The position numbers were made by a program, and so were the translations under genes. A stretch of DNA of 64,000 nucleotides from assembly GCA_963669155.1 (NCBI GenBank), contig OZ022587.1:16383113-16447112 (forward strand). Reading direction: 5' to 3'. Source of the stretch: Arbacia lixula. Its lineage: Eukaryota > Echinodermata > Echinoidea > Arbacioida > Arbaciidae. Shown here in pieces: positions 36,300-46,393 of this stretch; the stretch's first letter is position 1; each line of letters begins with the position of its first letter. The notes beneath the pieces are model-generated. The model was not told the origin of the DNA and searched no databases. It saw nothing but the letters and a program-made list of their open reading frames with translations.

Positions 36300-37044
36300 T
36301 TAGATTTGTCTAACTATTTGTTTATCCCTTCTTCATTTATTCATCATTCTTCCTTGTCATCCTCCCCTTTCTCGTTCCTAATTTCCTACTCCTCTTCTAC
36401 TTCTTTCCCTCCATCTTACCCTTCACTTATTCTCTTCTTCCCCTTACTGTTTCTTCTCCTCCTTTTCCTTTTCCTTTTCTTCCTCATCATCCCCTCCACC
36501 ACCCCTACCCCTCTTCCTCCTCTTCCTCCCCTTTTTCCTCTACCTTCACCCCCCCCCCTCCACTTTTTTCCCGCTCTATCACCCCTTCTCCTCCTTACGA
36601 ACCAACTCTCCTCTTCCTGCTGCACCTCCTTACTCCCTCTTAACATCCCTACTTTCCCTCCCCTTTATCCCTCCTCTTCCTCCTCCTCCTCCTCCTCCTC
36701 CTCCTCCTCCTCCTCCTCCTCCTCCTCCTTCTTCTCCTCCTCCTCCTCCTCCTCCCCTCCTCCTCTTCCTCTACCACCACCACTCTATCCTCCCACTTCT
36801 CTACCTCCTCCCCACCCTCCTCCTCCTCCGTTGCTCTCTTCTCCTCCGCTCCCTTTTTTTCTTTACCACTCCTCTCCCTTAACCACCACCACCCCATCCC
36901 CCTCCACTTCCACACCTCCTCCTCCTTTTCTACCTATTCCTCCTCTCCTTCCTCACCGTTACCCCTCTTCTTCCTTATCCTCCTCCTCCTCCTCCTCCTT
37001 CCTCCCTCCTCCTCCCCCCCCCCCCCCCCCCCCCCCCCCACCAG
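36300..37044. repeat. ~740-bp polypyrimidine tract with (TCC)n and C26 run
   Basis: Intron 3 is almost pure C/T from about 36300 to the acceptor. It includes a (TCC)n array at 36670-36755 and about 26 consecutive C at 37014-37039, just before ACCAG. The apparent long Ser/Pro frame here is a repeat artefact. Confidence 0.95.
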
Positions 37045-37308
37045 GCTGCTCACCGGACGAGGCGTGGGAGCTATTCGGGGTCTTCTGGGTGGTATGGTGC
37101 ATGAGAAGGGGCTATGACGCCCTCTTTCGGACCCTAGGAGGCACCCTCTTCTCTTTTCTCTCCAACCTCGACTACCTCCACAGCGTCTACATGAAGACCA
37201 TGTACCCGAACATGACCGTGCCCTCATTCCGCGTGGAGGAGAAAAGCGATGGGAATATCATCCTGCACTACTACTCCAACCGCAGGAAACTCGGCGGGAT
37301 CGTTCTCG
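37045..37308 (+). CDS. sGC beta-2-like, exon 4 (haem pocket)
   Basis: This exon carries the haem site. GYDALFRTLGG leads to LDYLHSVY, where H103 aligns with the proximal haem ligand (beta-1 H105). HYYSNR gives the YxSxR propionate-binding motif (Y133, S135, R137). The position equivalent to beta-1 Ile145 is Ile143, so the distal Tyr that stabilises O2 in some H-NOX proteins is absent. Donor GTATGG, phase 1. Confidence 0.95.
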
Positions 37309-37493
37309 GTATGGATGCAAGCTTTACCCCTTTCATTGCTAGGTGTATACATTGTCAATGTGCTTCTCCTGCATCAGCACCGATAGGTTTAAACTTGTGT
37401 GTTCCACCAAAGTACTAGTCTATAGAGAAGTGTGACGTCATTTGAACATATTGCTGAGACATCTGGCTCTAAACTTTCCTGGTAAAGTTTATA

Positions 37494-37560
37494 GTCTGGA
37501 GGTTAAGTCGTTGCCCGGTTAGCAGCAGATTGCAGGTTCAAATTCTTCTGGTTTCAAGAT
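37494..37560 (+). repeat. tRNA-derived SINE-like fragment (weak)
   Basis: GGAGGTTAAGTCGTTGCCCG resembles box A, and GCAGGTTCAAATTCTTCTGG resembles box B at about 30-bp spacing. No mature tRNA structure is apparent. It lies in intron 4. Confidence 0.35.
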
Positions 37561-37657
37561 TATTTTTCCGACTTGGTTTTCATTCATTTAAAGCATGGAG
37601 AACGGTATCCCTACTCTTACCATGGATCCTAATTATGTGTAAAAGTGCATGATTTAA

Positions 37658-38182
37658 AGACTGTCTGTCCCTTTTGCAAGCTTAAAATTTGAAATCGTCT
37701 ATCACGATCGTAAATTGAAGAAAGTGTGATTCAAGACCATTTCTAAGAATATAGCACGTTGAAGCTTTCTGTGTATGTAAAAATTTCAGCCGTTAAATTT
37801 CAAACCGACTTTTTTCGTACTACGAAAAAAAGTATTAGTCTTTGTTACAGTATCTATGTGTTTATTATGCATCTGTGAATTCCTAATCTTATGAGTAATT
37901 ACCAAACTTTGGAGATGATTCCTTCTATAGAACAAATTATTTTCATAATGAGTTTTATAATTTAATAAACAGATTCATCAATAAAGTGTATATTTAAACA
38001 CAAACTGCTAAGAGCCTGAGGTAAAGACTATTAATCAGACGTTGTTTACGTGCATTATTTGAATTTTACACTATATACGTATCAGTTTCAAATTATGAAT
38101 ATACACCTTGCTAACACTTCTCTATATGTTTTGCCAATGTTTCGATGGTTTTGTGGTGATCTGAAAAAGGGACGGGCTGTCT
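37658..38182. mobile_element. ~520-bp MITE family C, copy 1 (intron 4)
   Basis: TIRs AGACTGTCTGTCCCTTTT and AAAAAGGGACGGGCTGTCT. The left flank is TTAA (37654-37657) and the right is TTAT. A second copy of the whole element lies at 56610-57128. No coding frame. Confidence 0.85.
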
Positions 38183-38325
38183 TTATCTGATAAATGCCTC
38201 AAAAAGAATTTTCATTATTGAAATTAACCCAGAAAGCCAATTCGATACACTGTATCATCTCCTGCCACTCCGCGAAGCATTCAATACTTTGCATTAACCA
38301 TTGATATTTTTTTTGAAAAACCTAG

Positions 38326-38498
38326 GTATCGTAAAAGCCGTGTCGCGGATCATCTTCAACACGGAGATTCACATGCAAACCATCGGTCATAGAGAAATGC
38401 ATTTTAAAGGGAAGAAGAAGGACTACTACCGTTTCCTGATCATGTTCATCAAATTCGACCTTCCTCGTGTGGCATCAAGCGGTCAGATAACGGACGAA
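38326..38498 (+). CDS. sGC beta-2-like, exon 5 (end of H-NOX)
   Basis: Acceptor CCTAG, donor GTAAGT, phase 0 at the end. It reads GIVKAVSRIIFNTEIHMQTI, then GHREMHFKGKKKDYYRFLIM. It completes the H-NOX fold; the basic stretch leads into the linker. Confidence 0.92.
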
Positions 38499-38671
38499 GT
38501 AAGTCTGTCAATTTAACCCTCTCAAGTCCCGATGGAGCATAAAATGTGTTGTAATGATAACAGTAATATTCAATTGTTAGAGACGCATAATACCATTCAA
38601 ATAGGCTCTATGTGTGTGAAAGTAAGTATTGATTATGTGTGAATTTGAAAATAACTAATAATTATCAAACA

Positions 38672-39050
38672 GATGCGGCTTTAGTGTTGATTTGAATTGA
38701 TCGAAGTCTGTCAATGATCTAATGCCTTGGGGGAGGTTATTCCATAATTTTGGTGCCATATTTGCAAAAGCTCTATTACCGAATGTCTCAGATTTTACAC
38801 GATTTTCAGATATAATATTTTTTTATTAAGAACGAAGATTACGACTAGTCTGGTATCGTTTGATGAGTTCATTAAGATAGACAGGAGCAGTTTCACATAG
38901 GCATTTGAATACAAGAGTGGGGATTTTAAACTGAACACGATCCCTTATCGGAAGCCAGTGGAGACTACGTAGGATCGGAGTTATGCGTTCAAATTTCCCT
39001 TCTCCACGTCACAAGTCTTGTCGCTGAATTCTGTATACACTCAATACAAT
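38672..39050 (-). pseudogene. CR1/L2-like LINE C-terminal relic (antisense, intron 5)
   Basis: On the minus strand: CIQNSATRLVT, then LHWLPIRDRVQFKILTLVFK, CLCETAPVYLNELI, and NMAPKLWNNLPQGIRS with LTDFDQFKSTLKPHL. This is the classic post-RT C-terminus of CR1/L2/Rex-type LINEs. Stop codons and indels between blocks show decay. Upstream RT is missing. Confidence 0.85.
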
Positions 39051-39134
39051 TTCCATTAATTGGTATCTATAGAGGGTTACACATTGGGTACACCGCCGTG
39101 GTGTCGATATCAACATCTTAAAGATTATGGCTCC

Positions 39135-39575
39135 TTCACCTTTCAAAGAATCAAAATGAACCATTATGAGTTGATTTTTTTTTCGACGTTCATTATGTTT
39201 GTCCGTACAGGAGTGGAGAAGAGTGACAAATGGAACCATCATTATCTTCCATGAAACGGTTATCATGATCATCTGTCTGTCTGTCCATGATATTGTCAAA
39301 AGGAACCATTCGAAATAACTTTTTTTCAATTCACTTTTGTGTCCGTACAGGAATGTGAAATAGTGTGAAGAACCATTATATTTTTTTCCAACGTTCATTT
39401 TCATGTCCGTACAGGAGTGGGTGATAGTGTCAAAAGGAACCATCATCATGATTAAAAATACTTATGATCACCTCTTCATCCGTACATGAGTGGGGAATAA
39501 TGCCAAAAGGAACCATTCCAATTTTTTTTTAATTCAACTTTATGTCCGTATAGGAATGGGAGATAGTGTCAAAAG
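39135..39575 (+). repeat. Tandem array of the exon 6 splice acceptor
   Basis: The true junction TATGTCCGTATAG|GAATGGGAGATAGTG and the next ~20 exon bases (TCAAAAGGAACCATC) recur upstream. Intact GTCCGTACAG acceptor copies precede 39211, 39351 and 39415. Degenerate ones lie near 39285 and 39480, and a remnant of the exon part lies near 39150. Steps are about 60-80 bp. The three intact decoys lead to frames with early stops. Confidence 0.85.
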
Positions 39576-39849
39576 GAACCATCCCACGCTGCACACGACA
39601 TAGCTCCATCTTAAACCTGCACGAATATTGCGCCCAACAAGGCGACATTCCCGCTCAAACTCCTCGGCACACCCGCAAGCCGAGTCGCCCCTCTTCTTCT
39701 TCACGGGAAGGCTGTCCAAACTCTCCCATTACTTCATCCACGCCGTGCCTGCGTGGGCTGGTGTTGGGACCGCCTAGCGACGGCGGGGGTGAGCAACGTG
39801 GGAAGGAGGTTGTCGAAAAATGCAGATTCAGACCTGTTCTCCCAGAAAG
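39554..39849 (+). CDS. sGC beta-2-like, exon 6 (Ser/Pro linker)
   Basis: Starts GAA TGG GAG in phase 0 after TATAG and ends with two extra bases before GTATCC. It encodes a low-complexity segment (SRPSSSSREGC, LGPPSDGGGEQRG) between H-NOX and HNOBA. I know of no domain here. The exon is longer than typical for this linker, and its first bases belong to the upstream acceptor array. The 3' splice site choice is fixed by phase. Confidence 0.75.
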
Positions 39850-40154
39850 GTATCCTTCATAATCGATTGATAGATAGATTGATCGATTGATTATCGTTTT
39901 GCTTGTTAGTTAGTTTATTTCATTGATTGATAAATGGTGTGATTGACTGGTTGATTGTTTTGTTTTTTTCGTTTTGCTTTTAGGTTTATTGATCGATGAA
40001 TACATTGTATTTATTAGTTGATCGATTTATTGTTTATTTGCTTGATTGATTGATTTGTTGATCAATTTCGTGGCCAATTGACCATTCCATGTGTTCATTG
40101 GTAGATCAATCATTGCAACAGTTATGCACACTGTACAAGCTGTATGTTTCTATT

Positions 40155-40510
40155 TTTTTCACTTTTTTTTCCTCTTCCTCTCCCCTTTCTCCTCCTCTTC
40201 CTCCCCTCCCCCTTCACTTTCTCCAGCCTCCTCTCTCTCCTTTTCTTCCTGCTTCTCCTCTTTCTTCTTCTTCCTTCCTTTTCCTAAGCTTCTTCTCTTC
40301 CTCTTTCTCTTCGTTCTCATCTTCCTTCTCCTCTCTCTCTCTCTCTCATTTTCTTTCACCTTCACTTTCTCCTCCTCTTCCTCTTTCTCCTCCTCCTTCA
40401 CCTCATTCTATGCATCTTTCCTAATCTCATTTTCCTCCTTATCATCTTCCTCCTTCTCCTCTTCCTTCTCTTCCTTTTTCTCTTCCTTTCCCTTCTTCCT
40501 CCTATTCCTC
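40155..40510. repeat. Pyrimidine-rich tract (CTTCC)n-like, intron 6
   Basis: Mostly C/T with CTTCTCCTC units. Overlapping Ser/Phe/Leu frames are artefacts. Confidence 0.9.
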
Positions 40511-40576
40511 GGCCATATTTCTACAACACACTGTGCCCTCATGACATACTAACCCTGCCGAGTAATAACATTCCAG

Positions 40577-40694
40577 CTCATATTCCACACGGATGTCTCA
40601 CAGAATATTCTTGGATGGCCTGACCTTCTGCACATCCTTTCCCTATCACGTGATCTTCAATGCTGACCTTGGCATTCTGCATTCAGGGCTCAAG
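40577..40694 (+). CDS. sGC beta-2-like, exon 7 (HNOBA start)
   Basis: After TTCCAG, the leading C completes a Ser codon. It reads LTFCTSFPYHVIFNADLGIL, then HSGLK, the HNOBA/PAS opening (F...FPFH..F...L.I...G). Donor GTGACC, phase 0. Confidence 0.92.
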
Positions 40695-40819
40695 GTGACC
40701 TTCACATTAGTTGCTTTGATTTTGTTTAATATGATAACCTTTTGTGAAGCTAGCGGGGAATGAGCGCATTTCATACACGTGATTATTGCATTTCCACGGT
40801 CAATAAAAGAGCTTTTAAT

Positions 40820-40842
40820 AAAAAAAAAAAAAAAAAAAAAAA
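40820..40842 (+). repeat. A23 run after AATAAA (intron 7)
   Basis: CAATAAAAGAGCTTTTAATA precedes 23 A residues. It could be the tail of a retroposed insert or a simple A-run. No matching 5' gene body was recognised. Confidence 0.4.
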
Positions 40843-40965
40843 CGCGTTCACTTAGTATAAGTTTGAATAAATTCTCAACAAATATGAAAACCGAGAAAAT
40901 TATGTTGAAGAGCTCAAAGTGACTTTCCCTTTATTGGCTGTGACTTAGTTTCTGGGCCTAAGGTG

Positions 40966-41175
40966 GCCTAGTTACTACGCTGCGGAATGCATGGACACAA
41001 CCAAGTCTGCTAACAGCTAGGTCTGGTAACACAGACCACGCCCTAATTCCACTTGCTTGCCTAATGATAGGGAAATGCAAGGCCGGTCAGTGGGAGTGGG
41101 GCGTAGTCTGTGTTACCAGACATCGATGTTAACAGACTCGGCTGTGTCCATGCACTCCATCGCCTAGTAACTAGG
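40966..41175. mobile_element. ~210-bp fold-back element (intron 7)
   Basis: The left arm CCTAGTTACTACGCTGCGGA .. GCATGGACACAACC .. GTCTGGTAACACAGACCACG pairs with CGTAGTCTGTGTTACCAGAC .. GGCTGTGTCCATGC .. CGCCTAGTAACTAGG. Arms are about 80 bp with a short spacer. Confidence 0.8.
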
Positions 41176-41495
41176 CTAGGCTAAAGGAAATGTTGTTGTA
41201 TAAAATTTGTGAGTATAACATGTTCGAAAATGCCTCAATGACATATAAAAGGTTACGATAGACAATGTAACATTTTGAAGCAAGAGGGGAAAGGAGGCCT
41301 ATTTTTCCACATAACTTATTTCATTTGTCAGCTTATCTAAAATTTGAGCCCGAAAAGTGTCGCAACATCTTTAAGGCGCTACTTCAGTTTATTGTTTAAA
41401 TTCGTATCAATGTTGTCCATTTCAGCCTATTTTATACGGTTCTATCTATTTTTATCCTAACACTCACCCTTTCTCGGTCACTCTATACTTCGTAA

Positions 41496-41840
41496 AGGGA
41501 ATATACTGTACTATGAAGACAAAAAGTCTTCAAAAGGGTAATTGTGAGCGATCGTCTTGCCAATGGTCTTAAATTCATGTATTGTCCATTTTAGAAACTT
41601 TCTGAAATTTATTTGCCCTTAAATGATCCAAATTTCTAATGTCACAAATTGTTCGGCCCGAACAGTTTGAGGATTTCACAAATTTTGACTAATTACTCCA
41701 AATGTGAATAATTTAAGGGCAAATAACTTTCAGCAAGTTTCTAAAATTGGAGAATACATGAATTCAAGATCATTGGCAAGAAGATTGCTCACGATCACAT
41801 TTTTGAATGCTTTTTTTCTTCCCAGTAAAGTATATTCCCT
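41496..41840. mobile_element. ~345-bp fold-back MITE (intron 7)
   Basis: Starts AGGGAATATACT and ends AGTATATTCCCT, followed by TTAA (41841-41844); the left flank is GTAA. The arms pair through CTTGCCAATG/CATTGGCAAG and ATTTGCCCTTAAA/TTTAAGGGCAAAT. Non-coding. Confidence 0.8.
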
Positions 41841-42075
41841 TTAATTTCCTCATGGATGCCGCTGTTGCTTTGTTCGTCCTTCGACCTAAATGTCGAGGCA
41901 GAATCCTTGTGCAATTTCTTCCTGCGTTCCAGTTATTCATTAATCAATTATTTTGTCGGGTTTGTGTTTGTTTGGCCTCGCCTGCCTCATTTTCTGTTCA
42001 TAACCGTACATTAGAATGAGAAAGGAAAATAACCGACAATATCAAGCAATCTCTCCTTCTCTCTGTGCAATTTAG

Positions 42076-42256
42076 CTCCAGCAATTCTGTCCGGGTATTA
42101 ACCGAGAGGGCGCTAGACTCGATGACGTCATGCGGCTGAACCATCCCGAGATTGAGCTGACGTCAGAGAACATTCTTCTGTTTATCCACATGATCTTTAT
42201 GGTGTCGCTGATTCAGGAGTCCTCCGCTAAAGACCGACCCAGGCTCACGCTTAGAG
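42076..42256 (+). CDS. sGC beta-2-like, exon 8 (HNOBA)
   Basis: Acceptor TTTAG, donor GTACCA, phase 1. It reads LQQFCPGINREGARLDDVMR, then LNHPEIELTSENILLFIHMI, matching the HNOBA core (hPgi....l.d...l.hP.i..t..ni). Two TGACGTCA palindromes occur in the exon. Confidence 0.93.
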
Positions 42257-42439
42257 GTACCATAATAATTCTAATAGAGCACATTTATTACGCGCCTAAT
42301 ACTATGTTTCTAGGCGCTGTGTTGCTGCTGTCCCCGCAGTCATTAAGTGAAATTCTATCCTTATACCAAATGGAAAGCTGGGACAGCAGCACCACGATTA
42401 ATATTTAAATTACGAGAGGCAAATCAATTCGACCTATAC

Positions 42440-42660
42440 AGATTTAAATAAGTGGGACTTTAACACTGTTTTGAAAGTATGTAGCGATGGGGCGTTTTGA
42501 ATGAAGGCAGGAAGGCTATTCCACAATTGGGGAGCAGCGACAGAAAGAGCTCTATCGCCGTTATCTTGTTTTCACACGGGGACCAGGAATTAACTAAAAG
42601 TGAGAGGAAGTTGAAGCTCTGTCTCATGTCGTCTGACATCGCTGTAATCATTGATCTACC
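42440..42660 (-). pseudogene. CR1/L2-like LINE C-terminal relic (antisense, intron 8)
   Basis: The minus strand reads DRALSVAAPQLWNSLPAFIQ, then NAPSLHTFKTVLKSHLFK, the ending typical of CR1/L2-like elements. Upstream (higher coordinates) are decayed blocks with stops. It is closely related in kind to the relic at 38.7-39.0 kb but not the same copy. Confidence 0.85.
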
Positions 42661-42714
42661 AGCGCTTTCATAAAGAGGAAACAAACCGAAATTCTTGGTT
42701 GGATATAATACTAA

Positions 42715-42861
42715 TAATGATGAGGAGGATAAAAACAATAATAATGATAATAATGATAGGGATAACAATAATAGCAGTGGTGATACTACTACCAATAATG
42801 ATAATGATAACAATGATAAATAATGATGATAATACCACTACTACTACTAATGATAATAATG

Positions 42862-42940
<79 letters not shown>

Positions 42941-43080
42941 TATTGATAATCATTGAAGAAATAATCATAATAATTGTAATGATAGTAATTAGAGTGATGA
43001 TAATGCCAACTCTGCGAGTAAAAATAATGAGAAAATTCAGAGTGATAATAATGATAATAATAGTGAGAATAAAAATCATT
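42715..43080. repeat. (AAT)n/(GAT)n microsatellite, intron 8
   Basis: A long ATA/AAT array at 42860-42940, flanked by GATAAT-type repeats. Poly-Asn, poly-Ile and poly-Tyr frames are artefacts. Confidence 0.95.
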
Positions 43081-43216
43081 GTAATTATAAGTTGTTTTTA
43101 AAACGCACACTTTATTTCTATGAACATATCAAGGCGCTTTAAATTTGTCTGTTAGTACAACACTTCTGCTTTTAATACTCATGCATTTATCATTTGTATT
43201 GCTCATCCTTCTCAAG

Positions 43217-43380
43217 GTCAGATGATCCGGGTCGATAGTACGGGTCACTTCCTATTCCTGTGCTCGCCCATCCTAACCTCCATGGATGAGCTGCACAGAC
43301 ACCAGATGCACTTCTCCGATATCGCCCCTCATGACGTCACCAGAGACCTCATCCTCTTCAACCAGCAGAGGATGGCCGAG
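43217..43380 (+). CDS. sGC beta-2-like, exon 9 (end of HNOBA)
   Basis: Reads GQMIRVDSTGHFLFLCSPIL, then SMDELHRHQMHFSDIAPHDV and TRDLILFNQQRMAE. This is the highly conserved KGQM....FLCSP...L.....L.LSDI..HD.TRDL block of sGC subunits. Phase 0 at the end, donor GTGGGA. Confidence 0.96.
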
Positions 43381-43429
43381 GTGGGATAAGATGATGATCT
43401 AGATGGTGGGGTTGAGTGAAGGGAGAGAG

Positions 43430-43459
43430 GGAGAAAGGGAAAGAGAGACAGAGACAGAT

Positions 43460-43510
<51 letters not shown>

Positions 43511-43713
43511 CAGCGACAGAGACGGTGAGACATAGAGATAGTAAGAGGAAGAGAGAATGAGAGAGAGCGAGAGAGAGAGAGAGAGAGCGTGTGAAAATAT
43601 ATCCTTGAGAGCAGTCAAAAATGAATGTGGAGGAGGGATGGTGTAGTGAAGTGAAGGAAGAAATAGAAAAAGAGAAAAGGAGAGACAGACAGACAGACAG
43701 ACAGAAAGAAAAA

Positions 43714-43761
<48 letters not shown>

Positions 43762-43881
43762 GGAAACAGAAAGATAGCTACCGATTGTTTCCTGAGAATG
43801 CTAGGCATGGTAGATATGGATGGAAAGGTGGGGGGAGTTGTGATAGAGTGAAGGGGAGAGAGGGAGATGGGAGCGAGAGGG

Positions 43882-43928
<47 letters not shown>

Positions 43929-44085
43929 AAAGGAAACATAAAGACGGGTAGATAGATTCCGATATTTTCCTGAAAGTGACAGACACCATGAGCATGGGAG
44001 GTGCAATATACAGATATAGTGAAAGAGAGAGGCGAGAGAGTGAGTAAGAGAGAGAGAGAGAGAGCTAGACAGACAGACGGCAGAT
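43430..44085. repeat. (GA)n/(AAAG)n microsatellites, intron 9
   Basis: AAAG runs at 43459-43500 and 43703-43760, and GA runs near 43575 and 43880-43927. Long Ser/Leu frames on the minus strand are artefacts. Confidence 0.95.
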
Positions 44086-44370
44086 AAAAGGTTGAACATA
44101 CACCGATCGAGTGATACTCGAGAATGGTGTCAAGCGTGTTTTAATTGTCATCTTTGTCATGTGTGTCCTCATCATTTATTTCACGGAACAAAGTTGCATA
44201 ACAAGTCATACGCGCACCATTAGCTGCGCAGGGCAAAGCTAATGTGTACCATCGTAATACTTTCAACGGTATTGACACTTTTTTTTGCACCTGTAGTACA
44301 TGTACATTAAAAAGTGAAGCGCGTTATTTGTCATAGAAAGGGTAAGTCGAGGCAATTGTTTCTTTGTTAA

Positions 44371-44865
44371 AGGAATAGTCCACCCTAGAATTAAGTTGTA
44401 TTTAGAACAAGCAAAAACCTGACAGAAACGTGTAAGTGAGGTTTGATGAAAATCCGTTAGAGGATAAGAAAGTTACGATTGTGTAACATTTTTATTTTGT
44501 GCCGTCACGTGCGAGAGGCTCTTTCATTTTGTTGTGTAATAATTGTTTTGAAAATGTCAAATTTCTCAAAAGGATATGCATTATTCTACCTGCGCATTTG
44601 ATACATTATTAGAAACATGCTTTTACACTCAAACCTCTATATGGAAAGAGATATTCTTTCATTAAAAAAAAGAGAGAGCAATGTATGGAATCATACAGCA
44701 CACAGCATATGGACAGCACCTCGCACGTGACGTCACAAAATAAAGATTTTAAAAGTTCATAACTTTCTTATCCTTTGACGGGGTTTCATCAAGCCTTCAC
44801 TAATATGTTTCTTTTGCCTTCCTGCCTCTTTTTTAACCTACTTAATTTCCGAGTGGACTATTCCT
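44371..44865. mobile_element. Fold-back MITE family A, copy 4 (intron 9)
   Basis: Left AGGAATAGTCCACCCTAGAA after TTAA (44367-44370), right CCGAGTGGACTATTCCT. Inner paired blocks are GCCGTCACGTGCGAGAGGCT and GCACCTCGCACGTGACGTCA. Confidence 0.8.
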
Positions 44866-44898
44866 GTGAAAGCTGTCCTTTTTTCTTATTTCTGAAAG

Positions 44899-45055
44899 GT
44901 TGAACTCGCTAAGGAACTTGAACAGAAGAAGGAGGAGATGCGATCACTGATGAGGGACCTGGCTAAAGAGAAACAGAAGACCGACAGCTTGTTATTCTCC
45001 ATGCTCCCTAAAGAAGTTGCCAATGATCTCAGAGAAGGTCGGCATGTTCAGGCGG
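44899..45055 (+). CDS. sGC beta-2-like, exon 10 (signalling helix, cyclase entry)
   Basis: Reads VELAKELEQKKEEMRSLMRD, then LAKEKQKTDSLLFSMLPKEV and ANDLREGRHVQA. This is the dimerising helix and the LL..MLP..VA..L motif before the cyclase domain. Phase 1, donor GTATGG. The last ~50 bases with the donor are amplified downstream in the intron. Confidence 0.96.
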
Positions 45056-45515
45056 GTATGGACTGAGGAAAACCCGACTCAAGACAAGTTGAAAAATATT
45101 TTTGTTCCCTAAAGAACTTGCGAGTGATCTTAGAAAATGTCTGGAAGTTAAGGCGGGTAGGGACTGTGCGAGCTCAGAGTTTGAAAAACACCCGACTTAA
45201 GACAAGTTGAAAAATAGTTTCCCCTACTTACTGACAGAAGTTGCCAACGATCTCCGAGAAGTTCGGCATGTACAGGCGGGTATGGACTGAACGAGCTAAG
45301 AGTTTGAAAAACACCCGACTTACGACAAGTTGAAAAATAGTTGCGTCCCCTATAGGAGTTGCCAACGATCTCCGAGAAGGTCGGCATGTTTAGGCGGGTA
45401 TCAACTGTCCGAGCTAAGAGCTTAGGAAAGAAAAATCGGGCTCGGACAAGTTGGAAAATGCTGTGTCGCTCATTAATCTTAGAGAAGGTGGACATGTTCA
45501 GGCTAGCATGGCTAA
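45003..45515 (+). repeat. Tandem array of the exon 10 splice donor
   Basis: The exon end (AAAGAAGTTGCC .. CAGGCGG|GTATGG) is followed by four further units with donors at 45156 (GTAGGG), 45280 (GTATGG) and 45398 (GTATCA), and a broken one near 45505. Steps are about 100-124 bp. The intron part of each unit holds AACACCCGACTTAAGACAAG-like sequence. Units three and four each have an AG directly before the exon-like part, giving two 42-nt pseudo-exons. Confidence 0.88.
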
Positions 45516-45807
45516 TATGGGTTGAGCAACTAATATACGGGAAAAAACATTAGTGTGCTTTTATCATCAACCGAGGACCACTTGACAAACATTTATTCTT
45601 CAAATATTTCTTTTAAAACATTACATAGGCTGTACATTATATCGAAGGCAATGAGAGTGATTATATATTTTGTTGAAAGAAACATTACATCTACACTATG
45701 GCAGGTTATTTCTAATTGCCAAGTGCAGTTGTTCACGTTATAGTTATAGTTCAACATGTTATGTTTTGACCTCGATAGATTTATTTCCTTGTTTCGTTAA
45801 CTTTTAG

Positions 45808-45956
45808 GTGAGTTTCCCGATGTAACGATAATGTTCAGCGATATCGTCAAGTTTACCGATATCTGCTCACAATGCGAACCAATCCAAGTCGTCCACTTCC
45901 TCAACGATATGTACGTCAAATTCGACGAACTAACGACTGTCTACAACGTCTACAAG
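45808..45956 (+). CDS. sGC beta-2-like, exon 11 (cyclase core)
   Basis: Reads GEFPDVTIMFSDIVKFTDIC, then SQCEPIQVVHFLNDMYVKFD. D520 in FSDI is a metal-binding Asp, which the mammalian beta-1 subunit lacks. Acceptor TTTTAG, donor GTAACT, phase 0 at the end. Confidence 0.97.
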
Positions 45957-46393
45957 GTAACTTACCCTTCATGTCATGCACGTGGTACAACATTGTATTG
46001 TATTTGATATTCGTGACTTCCAGTCGTTTAATGTGCCTGTATTGTAAACTCGGGTTACATTAACAGCTTTTTTAAACGCGAATCTTTATGTTTGTGTTTT
46101 TCAGTGTTAACCCATAGGCTATCTGTCCTATTTTAGTTCACTTTCTTTTCCGAAGAACTTCAAACATAACAATTATACTTACGATACAGTTTTTCTTATA
46201 TTTCGTGTCTTGCAAATCAAGTATCTTTGCTCATATCATTATGTACTGTACAATATTGATGTACTCTATTATACCCTTTTAAATGGTTACATATTTAAAG
46301 TTCAATTTGTCGTAATTGAATAATGTGAAATGAAAGAACTAAATAAATTAAATCAAATTAAATATAATGCTTTCCTATATGATTGTGCAACAG

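Noticed and set aside
36267..37418. 383-codon open frame, Ser/Pro/Leu-rich at first
   Set aside because: All but the last third is translation of the polypyrimidine intron tract. Only 37045-37308 is real exon; the start and the end of the frame are intronic.
39009..39449. 146-codon minus-strand frame with repeated wording
   Set aside because: It is the complement of the exon 6 acceptor array, and its periodicity comes from that tandem repeat. The end overlaps a LINE relic.
42789..43110. Poly-Ile, poly-Tyr and poly-Asn frames
   Set aside because: All are products of the AAT/ATT microsatellite in intron 8.
43329..44099. 256-codon minus-strand frame
   Set aside because: It is Ser/Leu/Phe low complexity produced by GA/AAAG microsatellites, antisense to exon 9 at one end.
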